DNA of 64,000 nt from Piromyces finnis (taxonomy: Eukaryota; Neocallimastigomycota; Neocallimastigomycetes; Neocallimastigales; Neocallimastigaceae), in assembly GCA_002104945.1 (NCBI GenBank), contig MCFH01000069.1, positions 1 through 64,000 on the forward strand, in the 5' to 3' direction. Positions within the stretch are counted from its first letter, which is position 1, and every line of letters starts with the position of its first letter. This document shows positions 21,370 to 34,019 of this stretch, in pieces. The notes under the pieces were generated by a model. That model had not been told where the DNA came from. It ran no database searches and was given only the letters and a program-made list of their open reading frames with translations. The translations under genes and the position numbers were made by a program.

Positions 21370-24300
21370 TTATTTTATACAAATTACTTTTTGAATCTTT
21401 TTATAAATACTTTGACCATGAAGTCTATATGAATATTTGTAGCTAATATCATAGATACTTTCTCCTTTATTATTAATATGGTTAATATCAGCTCCACAAT
21501 GAATTAAAAAGTCTACTAAATATTCATTACTAAATTTTACGGCATAGCCTAAAGGAGTATCCCCATTTTTATCTTGAGTATTGATGTTGAATCCATGATC
21601 TATGACCATTTTTAATAAATTAATTTGATTATGGAAAATTATACTTTTAATAATACCACCATTAGAAAATTGATCTAAATAGTGTTGTGTTAGGTATTCA
21701 AAAATCTTTGTCTTTCCACTTTTATCTACACTTTCAATCATACGATCATTCTCATCTTTTTGGTCAAAACGAAGAATAGCATGTTGACGAAGTAAATAAT
21801 CAAATATTGATAAATCGCCAGATTCTATAGCTTTCAAAATAACAGTTTCTTTTATTTCATTATCGTTATTACTATATTTATGTTGTAAGACGTAGTTTAC
21901 ATCACTTCCTTTTTCTACTAAATATTGAACCATGGAGAGTGATTTTGATTCGATAGCATAAACTAATGGTGAATATCCGTTATTGAAAATGAAATTAACA
22001 TTAGCGTTATGTTGAAGTAAAAGTTCAACTAAAGGAATAGAATGACTTTGGATGGCTTCTTTAAGTGGTGTATTGACATCAATGAAATTAATATAAGACC
22101 CTATCTTTATGATATCCTTTATTATTGTTTTCTTTTCCTCGAGAGAAAAATCAGGATTTTTAATAATATTAGAAATAGGTAATTCACCATCTTTGTTCGG
22201 TATATTAAATAATATTTTTTGACTTATAAGTAAAGTATCGATGATTTCTTTATTGGCAAGATGAATAGAAATATCAATGGCAGAATGACCGTATTTAGCA
22301 CTATTTTCTTTATAGTTAACATCTACATTATGATCAATTAAATAATGAATTGTTTCAAAATCTTCTTTCAGAATGGCATAGTGTAAAATACCATAGCCAT
22401 AAAAATCTAATTCATTTATGTTTACGAAATTTAATAAAAATTTAAATATTTCTTTATTTTGGAGAAGGTAGGAAAGAATTAATGGTGTAAATAGGTATTT
22501 GGAATTAATTCTTATGTTGGTATTAGAATATACATCCAGTCGATAACCACTTTCTTGAACCAATGATTTAACCGTATATAGATCGTTATGATAAATAGCT
22601 TCAATCAGAGGGGATAGTGAATTTTCATGAAATAATCTATTTTTATCTAATGGCAATGAATATTTCAAAATTTCTCTAAGAATTTTATAATTTTTGGTTT
22701 TAAGAGCTTCTTCCCATAACGGTGTATTCTTTTCATTTTTGATAGTAATGCTGGCATGATGATCAAGAAGATACTTGAAAATCACTTCATTATTTTGATG
22801 ATAGGCTATGATCATTGGATTTTCAATGTTTTTATAATAAGCATTAAGATCAATTAATGGTTTTAATACTTCATTTTCAATAATATAATGAACCAATCTA
22901 AGGCTTTCCAGTTTAATTGCTATATTTAATAAAAATGCAATGTAAGGAACTACCCACTTTTTAATGATAGTATTATTTATAGAGTCTGTTGTTTTGGTCA
23001 TATTATTAATCAATGATTCAATTATAATGACTAGTATTTCTTCTTTATCCTTGTTTAATGTAGGGGGATAACTTTCATTATTTATCAACAAGTTTTCAAA
23101 CGAAAACATGCTATCAGGAATGATGTCAAATCCATTTAACGAATTTAGCTTTCTTTTTAAAAGGTTTAAACTATTTTCATTGGCGTAAAAGCAAGCTATA
23201 AATAAAATATTTTCAATTTTATTGTATTGATCGGTGTTAAATGAGAATGGACTTGATAAGGCTTTAAAGCATTGTTTTACATTTTTAATTATTTGTTCGT
23301 CTTCTTTCATTTCATTAATAATATAATTGTATAAATCAATAGAGATAATCATTTCTTTAAAATTTAAAGTTTGATTTAAACCTCTTATTTTATATTTTAC
23401 AATAAAATCCATAAGTAAAAGAATAATATCCGTTGATCTTTTCTTACCGGCTTCTAAAAGAATATTTTCAAAATTGTAGTTTTCATGTTCGGATGAATTT
23501 TTGATGAGGAAGAAGAATTCTAAAAGTAGCTTTGTTATATCAACATTATTTTTTCGAATAGCTTTTATTACAAGTTTTTCAATGTCAAAATTCTTATTTT
23601 GCTTCCATGGTTTATAGTTTAACAAAGTTCTTATGAAATAATAGTCATTTTTTTCAATGGCTTTTTCAAAAATTTTGTATTGATAAATTCTCTCAAAAAT
23701 TTTTAAAGGTTCACTACCATCATAAACAAAGAATAAGGACAAGGCATCCCAATTATTATAGTAAGCATTTTGAACTGTAGTAGAATACATGATGTCATTA
23801 ACAACAATTTTATTTTTTTCTTTGGTAATCAAGTAATGTAATTTTCTGTTAGATAAGGCTTTTTGATATTTATAAGAATGTAAGAAGTTTAAAATAAAAT
23901 CATTATCATAGATACGATAGCGAAATATTATTTCTAATAAATCATTTTTAACACTATTTTTGTAGGTAATTAAATCTTTAATAATAGCAGAAGCAATTCT
24001 TTGTATTTTGAATCCATGATCTAAAATGTATTTTAAATTCTTATGACTAAGATTGTTGGTAGAGTATAAATTATTAACTACATTGATCTTATTTTTAGCA
24101 ACGCCGGTAAGGGATTTAAAATCAGTTATAGTATGGTTAATATCGGCTTTATTTTTTATTAATAAAGTAGCAATTTTAAATTTATGATAAGCAATGGCTG
24201 AGAATAATGGTGTTTTGTAATGACCGTAGGAGTAATGATTACCCTTTTGTTTATTGGAATTCTTAATAAAATAATTCAAAGATTTATAGGGTAATTCATC

Positions 24301-24495
24301 GATGATGAATTGAATGATATCTAAGGAAATATCATTTTTGGTTTCAATCACACTGATTAATATATCATAACTGTCATCATTAAGATCTTCTAACCTTAAA
24401 TTACTTTCTTTAATATAATTCCTTAAATCAGCAAGATTATTTTTTAAAATAACCTTTATTAAATTATTTCTTTGATCTTCAATACTATGAGTCAT
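21370..24495 (-). CDS. Large ankyrin-repeat protein, 1041 aa
   Basis: Intracellular-type protein with no signal peptide or membrane segment. Residues 10-265 form an N-terminal module (NNLADLRNYIKESN, IIQFIID, KTPLFSAIAYHKFKIATLLI, ADIN, LKYILDHGFKI, DNDFILNFLHSYK) that occurs three times in the product of 56095-59490. The middle (about 270-560) has weak, degenerate repeats. From about 560 to 1035 there are recognisable ankyrin repeats, for example FLLNFVNINELDFYGYGILH, LLLQHNANVNFIFNNGYSPL and GFNINTQDKNGDTPLGYAV. Ankyrin repeats bind other proteins, and no enzymatic domain accompanies them. The protein ends inside the last repeat plus a basic YSYRLHGQSIYKKIQK tail. The start at 24495 follows a T/A-rich leader. 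Such proteins are numerous in gut fungi; their role is unknown. Confidence 0.88.
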   Translation of the reverse strand: MTHSIEDQRNNLIKVILKNNLADLRNYIKESNLRLEDLNDDSYDILISVIETKNDISLDIIQFIIDELPYKSLNYFIKNSNKQKGNHYSYGHYKTPLFSAIAYHKFKIATLLIKNKADINHTITDFKSLTGVAKNKINVVNNLYSTNNLSHKNLKYILDHGFKIQRIASAIIKDLITYKNSVKNDLLEIIFRYRIYDNDFILNFLHSYKYQKALSNRKLHYLITKEKNKIVVNDIMYSTTVQNAYYNNWDALSLFFVYDGSEPLKIFERIYQYKIFEKAIEKNDYYFIRTLLNYKPWKQNKNFDIEKLVIKAIRKNNVDITKLLLEFFFLIKNSSEHENYNFENILLEAGKKRSTDIILLLMDFIVKYKIRGLNQTLNFKEMIISIDLYNYIINEMKEDEQIIKNVKQCFKALSSPFSFNTDQYNKIENILFIACFYANENSLNLLKRKLNSLNGFDIIPDSMFSFENLLINNESYPPTLNKDKEEILVIIIESLINNMTKTTDSINNTIIKKWVVPYIAFLLNIAIKLESLRLVHYIIENEVLKPLIDLNAYYKNIENPMIIAYHQNNEVIFKYLLDHHASITIKNEKNTPLWEEALKTKNYKILREILKYSLPLDKNRLFHENSLSPLIEAIYHNDLYTVKSLVQESGYRLDVYSNTNIRINSKYLFTPLILSYLLQNKEIFKFLLNFVNINELDFYGYGILHYAILKEDFETIHYLIDHNVDVNYKENSAKYGHSAIDISIHLANKEIIDTLLISQKILFNIPNKDGELPISNIIKNPDFSLEEKKTIIKDIIKIGSYINFIDVNTPLKEAIQSHSIPLVELLLQHNANVNFIFNNGYSPLVYAIESKSLSMVQYLVEKGSDVNYVLQHKYSNNDNEIKETVILKAIESGDLSIFDYLLRQHAILRFDQKDENDRMIESVDKSGKTKIFEYLTQHYLDQFSNGGIIKSIIFHNQINLLKMVIDHGFNINTQDKNGDTPLGYAVKFSNEYLVDFLIHCGADINHINNKGESIYDISYKYSYRLHGQSIYKKIQKVICIK

Positions 24496-26390
24496 TTTTT
24501 TTAATAAAATTAAATATTAATACTATTTTAAATAAGAATAAAAAATAATAAAAAGTATTAGTGTGTTGTTGTTTAACTTGATGAATCATTAGTAAATTTT
24601 CTTTGTATTAATTAGATAAATAATATTAAAAAATATTAATATTTTTAATTAGAAAAAAATAAAAAAAAGAAAAAAAAAAAGATCTTTTATATGAAATTAA
24701 TTATGATAATCTTTTCTAATCTAATGATCAATATAATCTATGGCTTTTTAAAAAAAAAAGAGATTAATAATAACCCATATTCTTAATGTATAATTTAGTT
24801 ATCAAAGTTTATCCTTCTTCAAATGCTAATATATATAATTTAATTTGAAGATTTCGTGGAACAATGGAAAATTAAATATTACAAATTATTTATTGATCCA
24901 ATATTAACAAAATATGCATTTTTAAAATTTTGGTTAACAAATGAATTGTAAATTTTTTATAAAATAAACTAATGATTAATATACCAAATGGATATACAGA
25001 AAATTTAAAATAAATAATTTTATAATTAGTGACAGAACTGTTTTTTTTTTTTTTTTAAAAAGTTAAAAATTAATAAAAAAAAAAAGAAAAAGAAAAAAAG
25101 ATCAATTATGAATTAATAAATATTTTGTTTTTATTTTATTTATTTTTGTTTTCAATAAATATAGGTTTAATTTATTTAAACATTTTCTGAAAATTTTAAG
25201 TCTTATTGAATGAACTTTTAAAAAAAAAAAAATTTAAAAAATTAAAAAAAGTAATACTAGTTAAAAAAAAGAAAAAAACTAAAAATGAAATGAATATTTT
25301 CTTCAATTATTATATATAATTAAATATTGATAAAAATTTTAATCTCATTTTTTAAGTATAGTATTTTTTAAAGTTATTTTTATAATAATATTAAATGTGC
25401 CATTTTTTTTTTATTAAAATAAAGTTATTTAAAGAGACAAATTATAAGATATAACTTTTTGATAAGCTAATTTTTTTTGATTATTACAAAAATTAAATAT
25501 TTAAATATATATATAGAGAGAATTATTTTAATCGTTAATTATTAGATTAAAAGCCATTCTTTTTTTTTTTTTTTTTTTTTTTTGATACTAATTAAAATTT
25601 ATTAAAAAAAAAATAGCTGTAATTACCCATTTTATTTATTTATTATTCTTAACTCTTCGTAACATTTAATTTTAAATTTTATACAAAACAAATTTATTTA
25701 AAGGTTTCAACTTATATTTAAAACTATTAATCTATAAAAGTAATAATTACTATAAGCTTCTTTTCAAAATATAAAAACCTTTTAAATGATTTTGAAAAAT
25801 TATGAAAAGTTAATCTTTAAACCCATACATATTTATTTCCTACTTTCAGTTATATGATGAAAGATATTAAAGAAATAAAATATATATATATATATATAAT
25901 TTTTTTTAATTTCTTATTCCTTTCTTTTCCTTTTTATTAATTTCTTTTATCCTAATTTTTTCTTTTCTTTTTTCTTTTTTTTTTTTTTATTATTATTTTA
26001 ATTATTTTGCTTTTTCCATTTTTATACTTAAATTATTATTATATATATATTTTTTTATTTTATATTTTTTATTTATTTTTATGCTCTATCTATTCTATTC
26101 ATTTTTTTTTTTTAACAATTTTTAGATTAAAAATGATTTAATATCAAATTAAATCTATAGAGTTGATTTTTTTTCTATTTTTGTTATTATTTTTAAATAT
26201 AAAAATAATAAAATTAAAGGATTAATAGTTAAATAAATATTATTATCTATTTGTATAAATGATACTTTAAATATATAATAAATAATTACTTTTTTTGTTT
26301 TTTATTATTTATTATTTATATAGTTTTTAGGTTATTTGCCTAAATTGTATCTTATAATTCTATATTTATTTAAGAAAATTATTTAACAAT
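24496..26390. other. Intergenic, no gene seen
   Basis: 1.9 kb of A+T-rich DNA. Homopolymers and AT dinucleotide runs (for example 25878-25899) only. It holds the promoter of the ankyrin gene (right-to-left) and the 3' flank of the CotH gene. Confidence 0.6.
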
Positions 26391-28262
26391 CTATTTGCAG
26401 TTTGGAATGATACCACACCATTCATTATTTTCATAACCCCATTTACCTTCGTCAGTAACATCATATATGAAACATCTCTTACAACAGTTATAACCGTATT
26501 TCTTAGACCAACATTCTTCTTTACTGCAAGAAGGTAAAATACCACACCAACGACCATTTTCATAACCCCAATCACCATTTTCATCTGAAGTAAAAATATG
26601 ACATGTACCTTCACTACAGCATGGATAACCATACTTATGAGACCAACAATATTCTTCTCCAGTTTCATGAACACTTAATGGAATTTTGTAGTTCTTTGGT
26701 AAACTGTTACTAATTGGATCAGCATTATATTCTTCACTCATATAATCTTCATTACCAAGATCTGGATATTCGAATTTACCTACACCTAAGTAATATTCAC
26801 CGTAATATGTTAATTGACGCTTGTTCTTAACACTCCAGAATGAAACAGCTGGACGTGGTTCAATTAATTCATAGGTTTCTGGATCAATAGCGTAGGTATG
26901 GCAAAGGTATCTTGTACGTTCTTCAATAAAGAATTTTAATGCATATGAACGAGAAACATTTGGACCATCAACCCAACCCATATAGTTAATGCAATCTTCA
27001 AATTGGGTCATATTCCATAATGGATTCATACCAGGAGTATTGAAACTACCAATTGGATATCCATCTTCTTGGACTTCACGAGAAATAGCAAGATCATCAC
27101 GTATTAAATCAGCAATATCATCAATACGAGCGTTAAGAATCTTTGGATTAAATATTTCTTTGACAATTTCTCCAAGAATTTCACGGAAACGTGTGTCATC
27201 GTCATGAATAAGTAATTTGACAATTTTATGACCAAGATCCATATCACGAATAGAAATATTTGGTAAATTAATTCTTTGAAGATCTGGGAAATAATGCTTT
27301 TTAATATATCTATCATCACCTTCGAAGTTGTTGACCCAAATATCTTGGGCAAAAGTTCTATTAAAGTCATTAAGAATCATAATCCATTTACCATCTTGCT
27401 TTTTGTATAAATAGAAATTGTGACCATAAAGTAAAAAGTTATCGTTAGCAAGAAGAATATATTCAAAAGCAATTACCTTTAAAAATGAATCAACATCAAT
27501 AATATCTTTAATATCATCAATTGTTTTAGCTAAATTGACAGCATCTACTAATTTTTGAAGATCATCCTTGTAATTGGCAAGTTCTTCCTTTGAATTAACA
27601 CATTCATTAGCAATAGAATTATCTTCAAATCTGACAGCAATATTTTGGCATTCATAAAAGTTGTCAGTGTTTTTTTCATTAAAGTATCTTTTAATCATAT
27701 CCTTTTTAACTTTATCAGTAATAACATAAAGACCTACATTTTCATTATTAATTTCAACATTAACATAATTAGCGGAAGTTGTTGGTACACCCATTTTATA
27801 GAGCATATCACATGAAAGTTTTTCTCTCATAAAAGATACATCATTTGCCATAGAACGTAAACGAAGTGTTTTTACATCAAAAAGTGAACCATTTTCAAGT
27901 TTGATGTTATATCCAGGTTTACTGTAATAGCGAGTATAATGACCAGCAAGTTTAAAAGTAAAATCTCCTGGTTTTAATTCAACTTTATAATCAGTACCAT
28001 TTACAAAAAATTCCATTGATGCATTATTGGTTGAGAATTTTTCATCATCGTAAGCTTTTACATCATTTGGTTCATATAAGGTACCTTCTTTCATTTTTTT
28101 AAATGAATCTTCATCCATTGAAATTTTAATTGTACCAATATGGTCATCTAATATTTTAAATAATTCTGGACGAATGTCATTGTCTCCGAAAAAATCTGAT
28201 CTTGAAGCAATGACTGAATTGAATGCTAAAAAGCTTATGGATAATATTTTATTTAACTTCAT
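26391..28262 (-). CDS. CotH-like protein with two fungal dockerin domains
   Basis: 623 residues. Signal peptide at 1-19 (MKLNKILSISFLAFNSVIA). Residues about 40-450 match the CotH (spore-coat protein H) kinase-like family: RLRSMANDVSFMREKLSCDML, the GLYVITDKV strand, and the HNFYLYKKQDGKW...LNDFNRTF segment (281-304), where D299 is the likely metal-binding Asp of the atypical kinase fold. C-terminal to it are two fungal dockerins (CBM10-type), about 537-579 and 582-622, with CWSHKYGYPCC / CWSKKYGYNCC, a D-x-x-G-x-WGYEN turn and WCGI. The second lacks one Cys-containing segment spacing of the first (CCKRC). Dockerins bind cohesins on scaffoldins, so the protein is probably a cellulosome component. 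CotH-dockerin proteins are a known but functionally unexplained class in anaerobic fungi. No glycoside hydrolase domain is present. Confidence 0.92.
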   Translation of the reverse strand: MKLNKILSISFLAFNSVIASRSDFFGDNDIRPELFKILDDHIGTIKISMDEDSFKKMKEGTLYEPNDVKAYDDEKFSTNNASMEFFVNGTDYKVELKPGDFTFKLAGHYTRYYSKPGYNIKLENGSLFDVKTLRLRSMANDVSFMREKLSCDMLYKMGVPTTSANYVNVEINNENVGLYVITDKVKKDMIKRYFNEKNTDNFYECQNIAVRFEDNSIANECVNSKEELANYKDDLQKLVDAVNLAKTIDDIKDIIDVDSFLKVIAFEYILLANDNFLLYGHNFYLYKKQDGKWIMILNDFNRTFAQDIWVNNFEGDDRYIKKHYFPDLQRINLPNISIRDMDLGHKIVKLLIHDDDTRFREILGEIVKEIFNPKILNARIDDIADLIRDDLAISREVQEDGYPIGSFNTPGMNPLWNMTQFEDCINYMGWVDGPNVSRSYALKFFIEERTRYLCHTYAIDPETYELIEPRPAVSFWSVKNKRQLTYYGEYYLGVGKFEYPDLGNEDYMSEEYNADPISNSLPKNYKIPLSVHETGEEYCWSHKYGYPCCSEGTCHIFTSDENGDWGYENGRWCGILPSCSKEECWSKKYGYNCCKRCFIYDVTDEGKWGYENNEWCGIIPNCK

Positions 28263-30664
28263 TTTTATTTATTTATTTATTTATTTATTGTTACTATGAT
28301 ATCTCTTAATTACTATTACTATTAATTATTTAATAAATAATAGAATTGTTTAGACTATAAAGTAAAAAAAAAAAAAAAAAAAAAAGGAAATAGAAATAGT
28401 ATTTATATCCTACTCCTTTTTTCTATAAAATTTATTTATTAAAGTTCCATACTTAACAAAGTTTATTCATCCACTATTAATAAAAAAAAAAAAAACATAT
28501 ATAAGGAATAAATTAGATATATTAAAATTTAGTAGATACTTTTTCTTTTTATTAAAACTAATAAAAATTTCAATAATTATTTGTTTTATTTTTAAATTAA
28601 TTAAATTGAAAATGAAACATTAATTTCTTTTATTGTAGGATAAAAATTAAAATATTAAAATATTTTAACATTGTATTATGTTCTATATATTAAAAATAAA
28701 TTAATTAATAGGTTACGCAAATATTAATTAAATAATATCAAATAAGAAATAGTGGAATATTAAATTTTTAGTTATACAGATTTTAAATATTTGAAAATCA
28801 TTGAATTGTTTTAATGATTTTTAAATAGTTTTATTTACCTTTTTTTTTTTAACTAGAATATTGTATTTTATAGACTATTTTATTTTACCTTTCTTTTTTC
28901 TACAATAATATTATATTTTGTAGATAATTTTAAGTTTTGCGTATTTATAAATATATTCTATTTTCACAATATAAAAATATATAAATATATATATTACATA
29001 TTATATATTTTATTTACCTTTTTTAAATTATCTTTTTTTTTTTATTATTTCAAAGATAAATTAATATTACACAAGTATCTCTCCCATTTTAATAATTAAT
29101 TATTTTTTAAAGTTTATTATTAGGTAATAGTTTTGAGTTTCAAACTTTTTAACCAATAATAGAAAAATGTATAAAACATGGAATTTTAAATGATATTAAT
29201 ATTGAATAAATTCTATTTCTATTTTTTTTAATTAAAAGAATATATTTTTTCTTTTATTTTTATTATTATAAATTTTAATTTATCTCTAAAGAAAAAAAAG
29301 TTGACAATATATTTGAATTAAATATAATATATATTTTTAATTAAAAGTATTAATATTATTTTCTTTTTTTTTTTTTTTTTTTTTTTAATATTAAAAGTGA
29401 ATACAATGGACAATAAATGATTTAATATATTGTAAAAAAAAAAGTTCCAAAAATTATGGAAAAAAGGAATATTTTTTTTATTTGATTTTTCTAATTTTTT
29501 TCTTATTTTAGAATTAAATCATTTTACTAATAGTATGCTGTAATTACTATTAAAGAACTATTAATAGTTTTTCTGTTTTGACTACTAATCAATCAAATAC
29601 CCTAAAAAATTGGTTGAAGTATTAATTGTTTTTCTTAAAGTTTTTAGTGTTGATAATAATCTTTTTTAAAAGTTAGTGTGTTATGATAATTCTTATAATC
29701 AAATTCAAACAAATTATAATAAGATCTTTCAAAAGTCTTTATTATAGCTTATAATAATTCATTGTAAGAATTATATGATGTAAAAATATGTAATTTATAA
29801 TGTAATTATGTATTTATATACTTTGTATTATGAAATAATAGAAATAATTATAGTAATAATATGATTATTTTATATTGTATGAATTAAAGATTAAAATGCT
29901 TCTCTTCATAAATTAATAATAACAAAAAATATCAATTAATTATTAATTTATATTAACTTTTTAAATACTCTAATAATCATAATACAAGCATAATTTACCA
30001 TGAAGTAAAAATATAGTTAAAATAATTTATAATACTATAAATTTTATATATTGTTATTCCTTTAAAACTCTATGTATAAGATCTTTCTAAAAAACCATAT
30101 AATTTTTTAAAATGTTGTATTATATTTTCCTTCTATAAAGTCATTTAAACAATAAAACATTATATTTTTCTTTTAAAATTAAAATTTTAATAATTATAAT
30201 AATTTTAATTACTATTCAATCTATTTATTTAAAGTTTATAATTATTATCAATTTATTTTTATATATATATTAATTAGTATTTAAATCAAAATATATACAT
30301 TGTATTATAAAAGTAAAAGTATATAAAGTAAACTTTAATACTTTTCATAGTTGAAAAATCTATTTAAAAGCATATTAAAGCACATCATTAACCTTAAATA
30401 TGCTTTTAACTTTTTTTTTTTTTTTTTTAAAAAAAATAATTTATTTTTAATAAAGGAATAATAAAAACTATTTTTTATTATTAAAAATCCTTTTTATATA
30501 CTAAAAAAAAAAAAAAAAATATAAATAAATGAATAATTTAACTTTATTTTAATAAAACAAGAAAATTAATAATTTCTCAAAATATTTAATATAAAATAAA
30601 AAATTAGTTTAGTGTTATTTAAATAGGATGGTGTTAATGATATTTAATTATATATAGGGAATTT
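28263..30664. other. Intergenic, no gene seen
   Basis: 2.4 kb. It opens with a (TTTA)n run next to the CotH start codon (28266-28289), has an A run near 28363-28385 and a T run near 29364-29386, and is otherwise A+T-rich with no coding sense on either strand. Confidence 0.6.
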
Positions 30665-33570
30665 TTATGAAAAAAAAGAAGTCGATTCATGAATTTTTAA
30701 AATATTTGTTAAAGTTTTTGATTTATTTGAATATTGTGTTTCCGTTTCTGTATTGTTACTCATATGACTACTTTTAGAAATATTTCCTTGTTGTGAAGTG
30801 GTAAGCTTATGAATATAACTATGCGTTGATTGTCTAATTTTCATTACCATTTCGTCATCTCCATCTTTATTACTTAATATAATTCTTATAATAAATAAAT
30901 AGGTATGATTTGTTAAGAAAAATAGAACAATTATACCTATATAGAGAGTGTAATAAGTAATATAATTTGTAATATTCAAAAGTTTATATATACAATATAA
31001 TGCAATTAGGATACAATCCATTCCCATCATAATAACAATAATTTTTAATTCATGAGCTATAACAGCAAGATTCCATTCTAGGTATATTAATGTATTTATT
31101 GATAAGAATTTAATGATAAGAATTCCAATTTGAATTATCAAAATAACAGTTCCATATTTATTATCTAATTGGCATTTTTCATAATTTTTACCTTCCTCAA
31201 TTATAATTTCTTTAATTTTGTAGGGTGAAAGTAAAAGTAATGAGCCTATAAGAATATTTATAAATTCAATTAATCCAATAAATAAATATTTATTTTTTTT
31301 GAGCCATTCTGAGTATACATTAATTTTTGGAAAATTGATTAATAATTGGTACAATATTGGTGTTAAAATAAAATTAAGACCAGTCGAAAGAATAATGTGA
31401 TTAAAGAAACATTTTAGGCTTGTTAAAGCTCCAAAAAATGGGAATACTGATGAAATTACAAGAATTACTCCTAATACATACATTATCCATAAATCATTAC
31501 TTAAGAATCTAAAATATTTTTTGAATTTAGGAATAAATAATAGTGCAGTCATAAGAATAACACAACAAAATATTATTTGAATAATTATAAATAATATTAA
31601 TGCAATAGTGGATGTTTTCTGTGAAAAGTGATAGATTTTTAAAATGTCATCAATTTCAGTTAATGCTTCTTTTAATGGTTTATTATTGTATAAAAAGTCA
31701 TTAATTAAGTTTGTGTATTTACTGGAATAATCTTCATAATTATCGATTTTTGAACTGGGTCTTTCAATTCCTTGAATAGATTTCATTAATTCACAATCTG
31801 TGTATGAACAAACTTCTTCATCATCGTATAATTTTGTTAAAGCACTGAAACATTTAAATTGTTTTAAAATGACTTCTTTTTGAATGTATTCCGATGTTAA
31901 AAACTTGATGACTTCAGATGCTGCTCTTTTCTTTTCATTTGTAATATAATTATTTATACCTAATAAATAACCTCCTAAACAAGAACCATTGACATCTTCT
32001 GTTTTACCGGGTAATGGTGTCATATAATAATTCGGAACTTCATGATCAAAATCCCAAAAATTTGAAAATATAACAGTACCCATATATAACATCATAATAT
32101 GATTATCTTCTCCAATACTAAATACTTCATCTTTTTTTTTTTTAATTATTTTATATAGTATATATAGTAGTATATGACATCATTTGTGTCATTATTATTT
32201 TTTATAATTTATAATATTTTATATTTTATATTTTAAATTTTAAATTTTATATTTTGAATTTTATATTTTATATTTTGAATTTTATATTCATATTTTTATT
32301 TTTATTTTTATAAATATTAGTAAAGAAGATTTAGAATAATATATATAGTAGTATAAGCATATAATAAAAAAGAATTTATGTTAATTTTTTTTTTCAATGA
32401 ATTTAAACATTTCATTTATATTCTTTACCATTTGACAATTCATTTTTTATTTTTAACAACATATTAAAAGCTTCCTCAGCTGTTTTGCTATTAATTTCAG
32501 GAACAGGAGATTCTTTAGAATCTCTATAAGAATATAAAAAACTATATGCAGAACACATTGTACTTTCACCCTCTGAAATATATAAAGTATTTTTTTTTTA
32601 ATAATAATATTTAATTATATAGATTTTAGCATTTAAATAATTTATAGAAATATTTTTAATATTTTTTTTTTTTTTTTTTTTTTTTAAAAAATATTTTCAA
32701 TACTATTTCCATACATACTTGGATAATATCCGTTAAAACCAATTAAATCATAATTATTATTTTTTCGTTCTTCTTCTAATATTCGTTTTCCCGTTGCTAA
32801 CATTTGATCCCAAGTTTTAGGAATTTTTTCATCATATTTATTTAATAAGATTTTATTTGAATATAAAATAGTATATTTTAACAATAATGGCTTCATAATA
32901 AATATTTATTTAATTGATATTTATTTGATAAAAATCATGAATCCAATTATGAATGAATGGATAAAATAAATAAAGAATGTTATAATTAATTAGTATAAAT
33001 TAATTAGTATAAATAATATAGACAATTTGAATATATTATTATTTCAAGTGAAATAATTTACCATTCCAACCCATTTATCTTCATATACCCCGATTTTTTC
33101 AGCATCACCCAAATATTGATCTAAATGTTCTTTTGGTAGATAATCTTTTAGATTGACTAGATGAGGAGATAATCTACGAGTAAATAATGGATCATAAATT
33201 AACATATCGTATTTTGTTTTCTTTTGCTGAAGGAGTAAATGCATTGCTGAATCGAAACTATCCCATTCTTTTGTTGTATTTTCAATTGAAAACAAAATAA
33301 AATTTAAATTTATATCCAAATCATTTTCTTTTGCATATTTGTTAAATTCTCTTGTAATCAAAGCATATAAATCTTCAAATGATTTTAAAAATGATTGACC
33401 TGCTAAATTTATTGTTATTGCATTTACTATACCTATATATAACGGCGGTTTAATATGAAACAAAATAACGATTAATAGTATGTTAAAAAATTAAAACTTT
33501 AGTAAATAAAGTATTAATTACCTGTATATATATAGATAAATAAGGAAAAAAATAAATATTTTTTATTCAT
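30665..33570 (-). CDS. Receptor A: solute-binding ectodomain plus class C-type 7TM
   Basis: Five exons, joined here by hand: 33570-33522, 33432-33062, 32890-32704, 32572-32429, 32130-30665 (738 aa). All introns are GT-AG (donors GTAATT, GTAAAT, GTATTG, GTAAAG) and the phases agree. The exon 1 acceptor could also lie 6 bases on. Exon 1 encodes a signal peptide (MNKKYLFFSLFIYIYT). Residues about 19-410 resemble a bacterial type-1 extracellular solute-binding protein: ITINLAGQSF, KTWDQMLATGKRILEE, a tryptophan-rich FSNFWDFD, ASEVIKFLTSEYIQKEVI. Seven hydrophobic helices follow at about 424-450, 463-483, 490-516, 532-553, 576-600, 613-635 and 641-665. Cys491 and Cys570 sit where class C GPCRs have a disulphide. 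The tail is Ser/Thr-rich. It probably senses a small ligand such as a sugar. The C-terminal 135 residues differ sharply from receptor B. Confidence 0.85.
32159..32355. repeat. 16-bp direct repeats bounding a 181-bp indel in intron 4
   Basis: TATATATAGTAGTATA occurs at 32159-32174 and 32340-32355. Receptor B has one copy at the matching place (about 37030-37045) and lacks the 181 bases between. The extra DNA is A/T-rich with degenerate attttatattttaaatttt units and starts with a small inverted repeat (atgaca...tgtcat). Either it was lost from B by recombination between the repeats, or A gained it. Confidence 0.8.
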
Positions 33571-33862
33571 TTTTCAATGTATAAACACTTTTTTTTACAG
33601 GAAAAAATAATAATTATTTAAAAGAAAATTCTTTTCATTTTTATAAGTTATTATGTTTATAAGAATATTTTAGCCATAATTTTTTTTTATCTGGAATTAT
33701 TATGACAGATAAAATAAAGAAAATTTAATTATTTTTTTTTCTAATTAATTAAATTAAGAAATTTTAGGTTTAAATTTGCTATTTTAAACTATAAATTTCT
33801 TAATATATATATTTTTTTTAAAAAAAAAAGGTTTTTCATATTATATTTCTGAATTTTTTACA

Positions 33863-34019
<157 letters not shown>

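Noticed and set aside
21300-21395. 31-codon signal-peptide-like frame
   Set aside because: Overlaps the ankyrin gene on the other strand and has no downstream exon.
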